In this document: one piece after another, positions 48,639-62,633 of the stretch
Layout: each line of letters begins with the position of its first letter
Position numbering within the stretch: the first letter of the stretch is position 1
Notes under the pieces: model-generated
Databases searched by the model: none
What the model was told of the DNA's origin: nothing
The model's input: the letters and a program-made list of their open reading frames with translations, nothing else
NCBI RefSeq assembly: GCF_001949145.1
Contig: NW_019091434.1
Span: forward strand, 637,965 to 701,964
Reading direction: 5' to 3'
Length of the DNA stretch: 64,000 nucleotides
Source of the DNA: Acanthaster planci
Taxonomy: Eukaryota; Echinodermata; Asteroidea; Valvatida; Acanthasteridae
Translations under genes and position numbers: made by a program

Positions 48639-51600
48639 GGCCGGCCAATGCTGACTGTGAACCTTACATTGTGCCAGTGTGCATCGGTCAGGACACCCAC
48701 ACCAGTGTCAGACAAGGCATCGTGTTGCCTCTGGCCCATCAGCTGCTGTGTTCCTCAATGATTTGTGGGCGCAAGATGTGTCCTCCACCGACCCCAATGA
48801 GTTGGCCACACTGCATGGAACATCTCCCGTCCCAAAGACTAAACCCTGTGGCAGGTTCGGTATTGGAGCAAGTGTCCAAGATGAAAAAAGGCAGAACTTC
48901 AACCAGTACAGTATGTATATTTATAAATAGCTCCCATTTATCTTCACTTTTTATTTCATTGCAACACCTCTTCACAGAGGCAGTGGTTTTCCAAGGCAGA
49001 TGGCAGATTCTCATTGTAGAGCCAATGATTTTCCATTTCAAAAATGGGTATTTTCTGTTTTGCCAAATCCCGAATTATGCTTCAGAAATTCAAATTTTGT
49101 TTCATAATAGTAAGCACGAAATAGTCGAGCAAGTTTTAAACTATGCATGGTAACTATCTGCCCAACCATACTCCCCCAAAGAAAAAAGGAAGGAAAAGAA
49201 ACAAATATTGTTTGAAAATACTCTGCAAAGTTTCCAATTTTTAAAAACAATTATATGTTGTGAAAATTTTAAAAAATCCACACAAATACGGAATCCCCCT
49301 TGATTTTTCATCAGCACGACCGTTAAAACTTGCTACGATTAATCGACAATTCATGTGTTACTCCTGAGCCCTTTGTATAAAATCAGATTACATTTAAATA
49401 CATGTAAATATACAGTGAAGTCATAGAGTACGTCGTGCATGCAACAAGCATTGATCGCAATGTGTTAATGCTGGACATCAACCCGCTATTTTATTTGGCA
49501 GTGGTGCGACAAAATTCAGAAAGTTAACATTAAACCTGAGCCGGAAAACGTGTTTGTGACTGAAAACTTTACTCTTCACTGAACACTTCCAACGGCCCAT
49601 TCAGCCATGGTACACCTAGCTTACTAGGTTTCGTCTAATTCAAGAAATATGTAATTAGTCTTCCGTTTCGCTGCCGCAGTTTCATCATTTCGCCATGTGG
49701 TACTGGCCTTGTTTCAAGGCATCAATGTGGATTCACAGACTGAATTCCAATGTGTGTGCCATACCGTGCCACTGCGCTGTGCTGTGCTGGCTGCCGCGGC
49801 ACGCTTGGGCTCACATAAGCCATAGTGCTTGCAGCTATCAGTACAGGCACGGGAGGACCCACTCATGTGGTGGAGTGGTGCAATTCAGCATGTTTCCAGC
49901 ATAATTCATTCATTTTAAAAGGTTTTGGTTGGCATTTGTTTGTAGCACTTTGCGGACAGTTTTCTTCACTGTTTAAGCCATTCTTAGTGGGAAATTTTGC
50001 GAGTTGTGTTTCAAGCAGTGGATTCTGTTTCAAAGTGTTGATTCTGCGAATTCCGTCCGTTTTCCACGATCGCAGAAAATCATTGGCTCTATCATTGTGT
50101 GACCGCTTCATTCTTTGCCTGCTCACTTAAAATGAAAGTTGATGAACTTGGAAAAAGTTTTGAACCTTTTTCTGAAATCATTGGACTCAGGTAGAGACAC
50201 TCTTTGGTGTGGTTTTTAAAATGGTTGAGATATCCACGACTTGTAATCAAATGCTTTTGTAGTATTTTTTACAATGCTATTAAATGGATAGTTTTTTGAA
50301 ACAGAAAAAGGCAGATCACATTTTTACAGAAAGAAAGGGCAAAAGTTGTCACAACCACCTCCACAGTCATTATCAGTTGGAATTTTGTTGAATTTGCCAC
50401 ACTGACACACTCTGTATAAAGAGAGAATAGTGCCAACTTCAGACTTGGGAACCAAAATGGCTGTTCATTATGTATGTGGTACAGCAGGTACATGTATCTA
50501 TTGTGTACATATTATCCATGTGCACTGAGGTATAATCCACCATTTTGGTTCCAGCAAGGGAGACGCTCTTGTCCCAGCTCTCTCTGTAAACAGCTCCGAG
50601 CACAGAGGCCCATTTAAAACACAGGGGCTTTACAGTACAATGTTGAAAAACAAGGCACAGCATTCTGGCAAACTAGGGTGGTTGGGGCATTAATTAAACA
50701 AATGCTAATAAGAGACTCTCTTCTGGTCAGTTCTTCCCTTGGAGCTACTCCTGTGCACTAATAGGTGGATTTTATCCTCCCTCTTTTCCAACACAGCATG
50801 CCAGTCCAACAAATGATTCAACAAGCTCCACATTAATACCTATTGAAACTCAACAGGCATTTTTAGCCAAGATCCTGCCAGCTGAACCCTTCCATAAAAC
50901 CACAAAACCAAATGATTAGTTTTCACATTACTTGCATTATTCATACTTGCATTATTCATTACATATGTAAAACGATCCTGGCCAACTTCCCATTACACAA
51001 AAATTAAATACCAACATAAATGGAACTATTACTGTACAGGTTATGACATCGACTGAGTGATTCAGCAATTACTTCACCTCAAGATCCTGCCGTTTCAAAG
51101 AATGTAAAATGGACGTGCATCGGTAGTCAAATGTTGTAATTTTTCAGCCATCATGGGGTGCGTACATGCAAACCACTCCATACCGTACATGTGGCGTGTT
51201 TGCCCCCAAGGGGACCTCACTGGCACACAACATGGTGTCTTGTTCACTCACCAAGTCCACGACGCAGTTCCCAAGTGTGACGTTGTTATGTGAACCATGC
51301 CTACTTACATAGTGTGGCACTGAAACCACTGGAACCAACAGTAGCACTAAGGTGGCGTATTATCAATCGCACTACAGATCATGCATATGTATGAAGCTGT
51401 CATTTATGAACTGGGTAGCAATCTACTTGGCATGCATGCTAAATGAAGCATTTCAGAGGAATGGTGGTCAACATTCTCAGCCTGCTCTGGCCGGATGATA
51501 ACACTCTTCCACAAAGATTTATGCCCACCAGCAAACAAAATTTCAATTAAGCTGGTTCACATCCAGGACCCCTGAACTGCCACTCTGGGGTCCTTAATCC

Positions 51601-51728
51601 CAAGCGTAAATGGCCAGTTTGCTGCAGCCAGCATATGTTCATGTACAGTGCTCAGATCCATCAGATCACTCGTCGCCCAAACGTAGTTTACTTGTTGTGG
51701 CACCCTGTCTTCGGTTTTCTGGTTGCAT
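48639..51728. other. Convergent spacer between POP5 and TYW1
   Basis: The two genes end towards each other 3.1 kb apart. Open frames occur (the longest, 48566-49153, overlaps the last POP5 exon in another frame), but none shows recognisable motifs. The 3' UTRs of both genes should lie here. Confidence 0.45.
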
Positions 51729-54700
51729 TTAGCAGCCGGAAATGTCCTTGTTTTTCCCCTTCCGTCGGAACCGGGTCTCGCTGGGGTCAAAGCCTTGCTC
51801 CTTGCATCCAAACACTGCCCAGGCTGGGGTCTTGGACATGTAATCAGCTGCCGTGAATCGCCTCTCCCCGTCGCTGGCTTCGTACTCGGCGATGAGCTCA
51901 TGGAACCTGGAGTAGTTGATCCATGTCCACCATTCGTCATCCTTCTTGAACTGATATAAAAGAACAGTGTGAGGATATTCAGGTATGAGTTGGGGAGCTT
52001 AGCCTTGATTGATTTACATTAGTAACTGCACATCTCGGAAAAGACTGGTAATGTCACAAGACCAGAATTGATTTATCAAATATAAAATATACTCTTCATT
52101 GAGTAACACTAACATTCAGATCACTGTGGTTTCATGGTATTTAACCCCTTTGCTATGGAGGACTGCCACTACCGCACCGTTGGTGAGGATTAGTGCATAC
52201 CACACATACAGTCTATTCACCATGCAACTGCTGGTTCAATGGGGCCTGCTGCTGGACAAAGCCCTCCATTCAGGGCATACCACAGCCCAGCAGTCGCGGT
52301 CAAAATAATCCCGCCTTGAAGGGGTTAACACAATTTCCACATCAACTATATTCATCCACACCGCATTATATTCACAAGAGTTGCAGTATTCACCACTTTG
52401 TAGTTATCTGCCAAGTCATCATGGCCGAGACTTTCTTTGAATTCAACAATGGGAGTGTTTACAATCTGTCCGAATACTGAAAGCCAGTGAATGATTTCAA
52501 GGTCTTGGCCAAAGATAAACCTGAGCATTGAGAAAAAGCCAAGGTTTCCCGTCATGTGTCCCACCTTCTTGTGCGCAGCAAGTACACAGTTTGAGTGCTC
52601 ATGCTCACTGGCGATGGCGTAGTCGGGCAGCAGGTCCACTAGCTTCTGGACAAAGCCCACGACCTCCTCGTGCCAGGGGATGTTCTTCATGGTCAGCGTG
52701 CTTGCCTTGGACTCGCCGCAGTAAGTCACCCCCTGGTCAAAGGTCACATGATCAAATACGTGTACATTGCCATCAGCTAAACAGTGACTATGTTTAATCT
52801 AACAGAAGCCTACTGAAATAGGGTCGTGCGTGTGCCTTGGTACAGTGGTATTTATGCCAACCAACGGCAGGTAAAACTATGGCTGGCCGTTAGGACAAAG
52901 ATAAATGAAGAATTCACAAAGTGTAAAATAACCTCTCCCGGCTATCACAATACCAAATAATAAAAACTGTATTACTGGATACTGTATGTACTGTATACAA
53001 CCTTCCATAAATGTACATTTTGAAGTAAAATCTAACATCAACCAAGAATGATATTTCTGCAAACTTTGGCCACCCATACAAATAGCTGTATGAAAGGGTT
53101 CTACAGAAAGAAATCTTTTGCATCCGTTGGTCTTCACAAATTTCACTGTACGTGTTCCCTTGTTCATGTCTCACCTTGACCTCAATGAAGTCCGGTTTGC
53201 CGATACTGACCAGGTTGGCATAGGCCTCTATCTCTTCGTTATTCCAACCGTTGACGATGGTCAACCGATACACTGTCCTCTGCCCCTGTCCACGACAAAA
53301 GTGAGACAAGTTTTTCAAACACATACAAATTGCTGCCATTTGCCTCGACCCCTCATCGGCAAAGAAGATGCAGATTTGTGGGGAACTGTTTCTTCTGAGT
53401 GCCTGGTGCACACACAGAGACCTTGCATTCCAACCATCGACATCAAAGCTATGATTTCAACATAAATCGGTCGTGCGCTCTCATCGCAACCCATGCCAAA
53501 TGCACAGGAACTTGTGTGGGCACATGGCGAGATCGCACCAAAGGACCATCGTTCCTACACCGAGTGGATAATGCCATGCAAAAAGACTCTCTTTTGCCGA
53601 AGGGAACGAGTGAACTGATGTTGCTTTACCTTCTCTGAGAGAGCCTCCAGACTGCTGAGGAATCGGGGCCAAAAATCACGGAAGAGTGGTCTGTCAATCT
53701 TCTTCAAGCTCTCCTTGGTGCTGGCATCGACGCTCACGTAAAGCTGGGTCACTGGAACCATGCTCCTTTCATAACAATTAAATGAAGAAAAATTACTTTT
53801 GAAATTGACATTTATATCGTGCCTGTCCAGTACCATGAAATTTGCACTAATGTTTGCCAGAGTTGCACTCAAGACCTCTTCAAACCAACACAAGACCTCT
53901 AGTATGAATTAAGTCACCGGCTATTCGTGTGAATTGTGACAAAAGCAAGCCTTTGTCCCCATTACTTGTGTTTGGTCTTACTGGATGTTGCCAAGGTGAC
54001 GGCAGCCAGCTATGCTGTGAATCACTCTTTACCTGATTGCATCCGGAAACTGGGCATTGGTGACAAGAAACGTGGAGATCTTGTGGCTGTGCAGCAGCTT
54101 GGCGAAGCGGTTAATCTCTGGGTACATGATGGGTTCGCCCACCAACGACAAGGCACAGTGTTGGACATTCATGGCTTCGGCCATGCGCTCTGGCTTCACC
54201 CCTGGTACACCTTCACAAAACAAAACATGTAAACCAATGCAACAAAAGCAGCCCACGCCTACTTCATGGTATACCTTTATTGCCTCCCATGGTAAGCAAA
54301 CTGTCTATCACTTCAACTCGTCCCATATAAAATGCCAATTAATCTGCATTTGGAAGTATCTCCTACAAGATCATTTAGTATTCAAGAAAAGAAGAGTGCA
54401 TTTCAGTGAAACAAGGCTTCCATTTTCTTAATAGGCAAGTCCCACAAAACTTTGATTTCTGAAAACCAAAATGGAAATTTAAGCATTAAGTACAGAGGAA
54501 CAGCCCGCCCTGTGTCACTGCAAGAATATATACCATCAACTGCAATCTGATTAAAGACTTAGCAGCCATAGTCAAGCCTTGTGGTGCATCTGCTGCATTA
54601 CCTTTGAACTGTTTGATGAGTTGGTAGTGGTTCTTCAGAGCATCCTTCAGAATGGCTTCGGGCTCGTCCATCTTCCATCGCCACTCTGTGCCAACCGGGT

Positions 54701-57700
54701 TGGTGTGGTGTCTGAAAGCATTCAGGAGAACAAGGGTACTAACTGGGTGCTGACTGAGCCAACTGTGTCGTTATCTGTCTCTGGCATTTCCAATTTCCAG
54801 GTTGTGTTATTAAAAATTGACGTCGGTGATGTCACTGTCAAAGTGATATCAATTTAAGGAATATCAATTTATCAAAAGAGCATGGCATCACCAGTATCTA
54901 AAATCAGAAAAGTACATCCCATCACAGCTGTTGGCCTTCCACTGCTCCAACACCAGCCGTAGACTTGGAGAACTCCTGGACTTTAACAAATCCCCAACTA
55001 CAACTTTATCTTCCATAAACTGACTTCAAAATCAGCCTGGAATGATTGTTCACACAGAGAGCCCCCAGTCACCATTTACCTCCAGCAGAAGACACACTTG
55101 TTGGCACAGGCTAGGCTGGGCGTGGTCTCCATGCAGCGATGGCTCTCGATACCGTAGAACGTGTGCTTGTAGCAGCCTCCTCGACCACGCAGCATGCTCT
55201 GTGAGGTCAACCATGTAGTCTCAAACAAAGTTATCGATAAATGGCAACAGCACCCTCAGAGGGCTTTTATTTTAAAGAAATGCCAAGAGTAAGACAAAGT
55301 ATTTCCAAGCAATTAAAGGTTTGTATTTATAATTATATCTAACCCCCCCCCATTGCTAACAAGTCTTCATTTTTCAAAGTTAATAAATTCTTCCACACCC
55401 TGAAGGGATAAGGTTTAAAGTGTCATTCTGTTTGCAAAATATGGAGCGTTATAAGAAACGCCAACCACGTAGTCACTATTTAAAAACTGACAAACTTTGC
55501 TGTCATTTTGCACATTTTGAATGACTGGCTGACTTTGAATGTACTGACCTTTGTCCATCTACACAACTTCACTCCTGAGTGACTGCCTATGAGCCTGTAT
55601 CCTGCAGATGAAATTGGTGCATAACAAACTCATTATATTTAAGTGTATGAAGTTTGTTTTTTGCTTCTTTGGTGAATACACAGTACATGTACAAACCAAA
55701 TGGAAAAGTTGTAATTCAGTAAGACCACAGGTCAGATCACCGGTGACCCCACAATGGGATTATGCTGAAAAATGAAAGAATGTCTTTGTCAGAGTTTATG
55801 ATCTGTATTGCTTGTGACTTCCCCAGAGACTAGCTGCCCTCTAGAAATGCAGCATGATAACCTCATAATTTTGAGTGTTAATAATAATAAACTTCTCTGT
55901 GCCAACAAATTGCACTGGACAGAGCACTCAAGCAAAGAATATGCAGTTCACATGCATAAACAAGTCAGTGGAATGCAGATTCATGTTGGATATCTATATT
56001 GTCCCATGCTGAAAGCTGTAAATGACCATGGCCAAACACAGGAACTAGCCTTGTTTCGATAGAGCCTGCCTCAGCATTGGCGTGATCATCTCTCTGGGTT
56101 CCGAGGCTTTGTCTGAAGCCTTGGACTCCTGGGAGAAAAAAGAGACAAAGAAATAGAGGGATGGAAAATTACAAGTTTTCATTTTTAAAGCAACAGAAAA
56201 AGCAGAAATTTGTGGGGGGCACATGCCCCCCCCGGCAGGCCCACCAAACCGCCCACACGGCTAAGCCACTGGTTGGCAATGACATTCAAAGCTGACAGCA
56301 CTGAAATGAAAATTTTAATTTGATTCTTTTTGGGGGGTGAAATGCTGTCATGGGGGACACTATTCTCAAAACGTTGTAAAATTGAGACAATTCTAAAAAA
56401 AAATTGCTTTTGACCTTTGCCTGCGGAACCTTTAAACATCTTCTGACCTTTGCCTTCTTCATTTTCTTCATGACCTTCCCAAGATCTTCCAAGTCAGTCA
56501 GCCCATTTGTCTGTGTGATTTTGCTCTTTGCGTCCCCACTTCCATCATCAATGAAGTCATCATCACAGTTGTCATCCTCACTGGAGCTGTCATACATTTC
56601 CTGAAACAAACAAACAAGGTCAAGTCAGGGGTCAAATAGGCATTACAAACACCAGAGAAATGATTTTTATCATTCATTTTATTACAGTGAATGATTTATT
56701 CCCAGATTTTAATACAAGATCTTCAAAGAGCACTAAGCCTGTATGTCGACCAAAACACTATTCTTTGTTTTCAAATATTTTCTATCTGTGAAAACAACAT
56801 GTTTCTAAAACTCTTCTACCTCCTTGTCAGCGTTCCTGCTTTCCTTTTCTGTTGCCTGGCGACAACCTCCTTCTGTTTTTCCACACTCGCAGGTCTGCTT
56901 TTCTGTGGAGCAACAAATACTTGCATTGCTGGCCAAAGTTTGGAGAAGCAGTGTCTTCCAGGCTTCGAAATCTGCCTCTATGCCTGCAAAAAAGGTTGCA
57001 AATTGAGTACTGAAAAATACATGAAATTGGCATTTAACTACCACCGATTTCACATTTTGTGGATGAAGAGGAATTAGCAGATAGGAGCTGATGACATCCA
57101 CATTCATGATAAGTGGATATAGCAGACTATTTGAAAGTGAGATGGTTACCTCCGTGTTTGCTTTCAGCCACGTTCTGGTCTCCCTCTCCTCGTGCAACAA
57201 TGGCAGATGCACTCAGGGTGCTCAACCATCGGTCCACATCCCTTGCAACCTGTAACATGCAATAGCACCTCAGTTACAAGACTATGCAAGAGGGCGCACT
57301 TTGCCTCTTCCAATCGCAAGCAGGATAACTGACTGACCATCTCGCCGCAATACCTGTGATGATACTTGGATAAATTCACATCTTTGAATTTGGGACTTAG
57401 CTTTCTGCTTCACTATTTACACTCACGCACAAACCACTTTAGGGTGGTAAATTGTAACTCGCAAGTGGCCCTGACAATTATTTTGCAGATTACAAAATAT
57501 GAAGCCTTTGCACTGGTGGTTATGAGGACGGCTTTTGCTTTAAATTCTATAAAACGAGAGTTATAAATTCTATGAAAGCCTATCGTAGAGGAGGAAAGGC
57601 TTGACTTCAAGTATGACATTAAGTGCAAGAGTGTTACTGTCGGGTTTTATGGTCAATTCAGTGGAATCATACCTTTGGTGACTTCTAACTCAAAATCATG

Positions 57701-60700
57701 AAGTAGAAACACAAATTTTTCCCACAGGAAAATAAATTGAATAAATGAGCCACCTGATTGTAATGGCCTTCGTAGAGTGAATTGCCCAGCCCAAACACGG
57801 CATACTTCAGCCCTCGGAGGAGTGACTTGTGAACCCTGAAGTCAGTGGTGGCCTCTTCCAGCCAACGGCAGAACCAGGCTGCACTCTCTGTGGGCTTGCC
57901 CTCTGAGTACGTAGCCACGATGAGAACACAGGTCACTAGTCCGTCCGTCTGAACAGAAAAGGAAGAAGACTAGAGTGTATTAACTGCAACAGTTCTGAAT
58001 CCACTGATTGGTAAATGATTTAGGGTTGTTAGGGTTAGCATTGTACTACTAACCCTAACCTTCCCAAGTCCTTCAAAATCCATCAGGAGATTTTGAAAGA
58101 TATTGGAGGATTTAGAAGGGCACATCTGAGCCACTGTGTTAACTCACAAAGTAGAGACACAATGCTTCTTGATAGTTTCTCTCACAGGCTACGTCCTACT
58201 GAGTTCTTGTACAGCATAACATTTCAGCAATTAAGGAAAAGTTCCTTGCCAAAAACCCTCAAGGTTACATTGGACCAATAATAAAGGGGCCCTCAACATG
58301 AACAAATTTCAAATTAATATCAATGGTATCCCCACTGTCAGAAATGACATTTACATATCACAATAACTAAATATGCATGTACGTCTGAAACTATAATAAT
58401 AATTATATCACTGCATTTATACGGTGTATTAAACATGATCTGTCATTTAACCCCTTCACGGCGGGATTATTTTGACCGCGACTGCTGGGCTGTGGTATGC
58501 CCTGAATGGAGGGCTTCGTCCAGCAGCAGGCCCCATTGAACCAGCAGCTGCATAGTGAATAGACTGTATGTGTGGTATGCACTTATCCTCACAGTGGTGC
58601 GGTAGTAGCAGTCCTCCATAGCAAAGGGGTAAAAGGACAAATATACATGCATTATCATTAGCCCTGCTCACTGGGCTAACATCTGAACATTCCTGAGACC
58701 ATTTCAGCTCCCTGGGGAGTATACTAGCCCGATACCGCCATTACAAGAGCAAACTGCTAAACAAAGTTCACCTCTGGGAGAATATGACTTTCTGGGTCAA
58801 AGGTCTTGAGGTCGACAACCTCAGCAGCATTACCAGTTGAGGCCACTTGCTTGGCCAGGTCTTCAGCGAAATGCTAAAACATGAACATAAAGATTTAAAT
58901 CACTTGTAGATTTGGACAAAACTAACAGCTGACTGTGTACGATGACTGATGCTCAATGTTTTACATGTTGCTCTACAAATGCAGAGATGTACAGGTAAAA
59001 TAAAAAACAAATCACAGTGATTAGCAAGATTCACTGTTGTTTTTTACGAAAAATCTGTTCAATGTACAACAGGACAATATGTCAGACAGGCATCCAAGGA
59101 ACGAAACTTGCCGAACAGACAAAAAAAGAAACTTTCTTTCCTATTTATATTCACGTATCTCATTTCTCCTTTGAGCATTTATATAAGGCTTTATATAATG
59201 TTGTAATCTTGGAAACGCACTTAAAAACAGGACAGCACCAAAAAAAGGGAAGCGAGAAGCTGAAAAACCTTGGCAGTTCCTGTTTGTGTGCCGTACAAAA
59301 TCCTCAGCCTGTGCTTTGGGGAGGAAGTCAATCCCTGGTGTCTGCCAGTCACGTCTCCGTTCTGATTGGCTGCAGCAGCACCTGTCGCCACTGGTTTCTT
59401 TCTGGACTGGCTGATGCCACCCATAGCTGGTCTTGGTGACTGGTGCCTGCCCTCAGCTGGCCTCCTTGCTGGCGCAGCGTCTGGCATGTGCACATGCACA
59501 TTTTGGTCTTCCTGTTTAGTAAGGGAAAATGCAAAGATTTCACTGTGTGGCCAAGTATTTTAGATACATGTACATGTAGATGCCTATTCATGTAGATGAC
59601 CAGAGTGACGGGAAGACAAGGACGTCTAAAAACACTGCCTGAAAAGGGTCTGCACAAAGGAAGCTGGGAAATTCCTTGTAAAAGTGAACATTTTATACAC
59701 ATAAAAGGTAATGTAACCACCTGCTCCTTGCACTTTCAGTTTTTGAAAACCTCTTTCACTTCATGAATTCCACATGATAATGAGGTTGGTAACAGCATGA
59801 CCAATTTACACTAATGTGGAACTGTGTAACTGCTATCAAAGTGTGGATTGAGTTTCAACTGATAAATATGATACATGTGCATAAGATTTCCATCATTCAT
59901 TCAAGCTCTTAGTAACTTACAAAGCAACATGCAATGTACATGTAAGTGCTGTGTACTTTGATTACACCCTCCTCCCTTAATGGAGTTTGCCAATAAGCTG
60001 TACGGTATACTAACCCTGAAGTCTTAGATTTTTCTACTTGGCAATGGAACAAATCCTATCAAAATCCCACATTCCCTGAGTAATCTACATTGTTTGCTGC
60101 TAAGTCCACCACTGATGTGATGGTCTTTGTTGATGGACCTGTGACACATGGCTGTGACAATGAATCCCTGAGCAGTGCTTCAGGCCTCCAAGACCAAGTC
60201 CATCATACTCCATCAACATTTGGTCACCTCAAGCACAATGTAGTTTTACATACTCCCTACTCTAACCCTAACACTCCTCAATCCTCCAACAAGTGAAGGA
60301 TTGAGGAGGGTTTGGGTTAATGATTCTTAGACAACAAGACTTTGAAGAGACTTATAAGAATGCAGCGAAGTAAAGCCCGACTACATTTACTGCGTGGTGG
60401 AGGGCTGTGGAAGACTCAAGATACATGTAGTTCCTGGCAAGAAAAAGTTTCCATGCTCGCAAATAAAGAAAAACACACTAAAAATTCCTGCATTTAATTT
60501 CACACGCTCAGCTAATCTTATCCACAGTACATGTATGTGATCAATGCAGTACACAATAGTTTTGACAGTTAAGAGTACAAATAGACCAAACTTACATTTT
60601 CGTTTCTGTTCCACCAAATGATCACCAGAAGTAGCGTGGCAACCCCTGTCACAAATGTCACACCATACCAGCAAGGGGCTGACGTCCACAGCTTTGTGAC

Positions 60701-60766
60701 CAGTTTGCTACCCCAGGAAATTTGTGAGGAAGACAAGGTGTCATCTGGGAGTTGAGATGGCAACAT
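51729..60766 (-). CDS. TYW1: TYW1, tRNA 4-demethylwyosine synthase
   Basis: There are 16 coding exons on the minus strand: 60766-60596, 59511-59269, 58873-58772, 57948-57754, 57249-57150, 56983-56820, 56600-56448, 56128-56050, 55601-55549, 55198-55080, 54711-54602, 54210-54033, 53765-53630, 53285-53175, 52732-52565, 51950-51729. Phases agree; the product is 767 aa (human 732). Residues about 32-52 form an N-terminal membrane segment. A flavodoxin domain follows, with the FMN loop YGTQTGTAK near residue 131. An acidic linker (SSSEDDNCDDDFIDD) precedes the radical-SAM domain with its CxxxCxxC cluster, CANKCVFC. The end is NKDISGC, as in other TYW1 proteins. Role: uses SAM and pyruvate to turn N1-methylguanosine-37 of tRNA-Phe into 4-demethylwyosine. 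Intron 8 appears to start with GC instead of GT. The start matches the human layout of a short leader and one membrane helix. Confidence 0.97.
52141..52328. mobile_element. piggyBac-like MITE, copy 1 (TYW1 intron 15)
   Basis: It begins TTAACCCCTT and ends AAGGGGTTAA. TTAA at both ends and a CCC start are the piggyBac signature. It is 188 bp with no open frame of interest. It is about 95 percent identical by eye to the reverse complement of 58447-58632. Confidence 0.75.
58447..58632. mobile_element. piggyBac-like MITE, copy 2 (TYW1 intron 3), inverted
   Basis: It begins TTAACCCCTTCACGGCGGG and ends AAAGGGGTAA (last TTAA worn). Compared with copy 1 at 52141-52328 it is inverted and differs at about ten positions in 186, so both inserted fairly recently. 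Confidence 0.75.
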
Positions 60767-62633
60767 GACAGTGCTCTTAATAATTGAGAACCTGAATTAT
60801 ACTGACATCTTTCTAAAGACCACAGAACAAATGGTCAACATTGTAATATGATATGCTTTGAACCTTTGGGACTCTCCATTTCCAAACCTACTGCAAAATG
60901 TACATGTACAAGTCTGGATAAAAGGAAAAGTCTAAAATAAACGCGGTCAAATAAAAGTTTCAAGCGCTGCCTCAAATCCATGTTGAGTGTACAAGAAGCC
61001 AGACAGGTGCAAAATACATGTACAGATGTCTGTTTCTCTCAATCTTGGAACTCCTTACAGTGTGTGAATCAGCTCCAGTGCTGGAACTTTCTTCTTGAAG
61101 GAGCAAGGCATGTTTTCCTTCACAAAGGGCACTTTGTATAAGAAAAGTTCCTGCCGGCAGCTCAGACCAAAAAATAATCTTGGCTGTCTTTTCTTACACT
61201 TTACTTGTTTCTTATCACATCGTCAGGGAAGTAGAAAGATATCTTTGAAAAATTCTGGCTGCTTTTGGCAGCTTTATCACCAGCCTTCCACAAGTGCATC
61301 CCACTCTCATAGGGTAGGTCGCAAGTTAAATGTCTATCTACACACAAGGGGCAAGCTAATATCCAATAATTACAAAGTTTTAAGTCACTTCACCCATTTA
61401 CCTCTTCCCCCACAAGCACTGCGCCCATTTACACAATGTACCAGTCCAATGACGTACAATGCATGCATCACCTCATTGGCAACCTTGACTCCATGGGTCG
61501 AGTGCGCATTCCTTATGGGGAAGCAACACTGCGTGGCAAGATTGTACCAGAGGAAATGAGGTTGCATTATTGGACTGGTCGCCATCCCTATTTGTATGTT
61601 CGGAGGGCAGGGATAGGAACCAGTCTTCTATTCAATGGGGACATGCATGCTTATGCATGCATCGCAGGCAGTGTGCAGTGAAATGTGCGAATCACTTTCA
61701 AAGAGAGGCAATAAGATCATGAGTAAAAGGTCTGAAGTTTTACAAAATAGCACACAGGCCTTGATGATGGTCCAAAAACCATCGCGGCTAGGCCTACATA
61801 TGTACATATGTACGTACACTGATACTGAGATATTTGTAAGTGTGGACTGCTTTTCGGGGGAAGATCTGATTTAAAACATGCAGTTTTGGACAGGTAAACG
61901 GGCACATTCAGAATCCCATACTAGCGTTACAAAGCAATGAAAAGTTGCATTTACATGTACGTTAATAGCATGGTTAGCACTGCCACTGGCCACTACCAGC
62001 CATGCTAGTTTAATAGTAAGGTGGTTGAAATAAAATCTCTTCATAGGACCTGATCATGAGATAACCTGGTTACATCATTTAAACAAAATGATCAAAGCTG
62101 CGAGTGGATGATTTTTCTTTACCTTCGGATCGATTTTCATCTGCGAACACGTTATTACGTCCACAAAAAAGTAAAAATATCGTGCAGAAAACGACGCAAT
62201 TACAATTGCTTATGGAGGCTGCCATTTTTATAGAGCATCATGGGATAAAAAAGTCACTTATTTTTAAAACTAAATTTTTACGCAGAATTTTGCCACAGCT
62301 TAGCAAAATTTAGGCATATTTTATAAAATTTTGTATTATATCTTGTATAATCTGTTACTAATTGAAAGCATAATATTTTAATAATTTTTTTTTTACATAA
62401 ACGAAAGTAAACCTCGTTATGTTTGTAAGAATGCTATCATCGGCAAGGTTTTTTGTACATGTGGCCAACCAGAATTGAACACATGCAAACCCTTTGCCGT
62501 AAGAACGCGCACGCATACTACCGCCGTACCGGTACGGAAAAGCTCTGGCACTTCAGCAGTGTCGGATCTTGCTCGAAAAATGACGTCGAAAAGACTATTT
62601 CCCAGACACTTCCGCACCTGTCACATCAGCAAG
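60767..62633. other. Divergent promoter region, TYW1 / MLEC
   Basis: The start codons are 1.87 kb apart on opposite strands. A CpG-bearing patch (GCGCACGC, CCGCCGTACCGG) at 62505-62540 is the likely MLEC promoter or 5' UTR. A small TIR element lies at 61440-61579. No further gene was recognised. Confidence 0.5.
61440..61579. mobile_element. 140-bp short TIR element
   Basis: ACCAGTCCAAT at the left is mirrored by ATTGGACTGGT at the right. Further partial complementarity follows (CACCTCATT against AATGAGGTTG). It is small, has no coding capacity and lies between TYW1 and MLEC. Probably a MITE. Confidence 0.55.

Noticed and set aside
48566-49153. 195-codon open frame overlapping the last POP5 exon
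   Set aside because: It starts inside the POP5 exon in another frame, shows no domain or conserved motif, and turns AT-driven after 48900.
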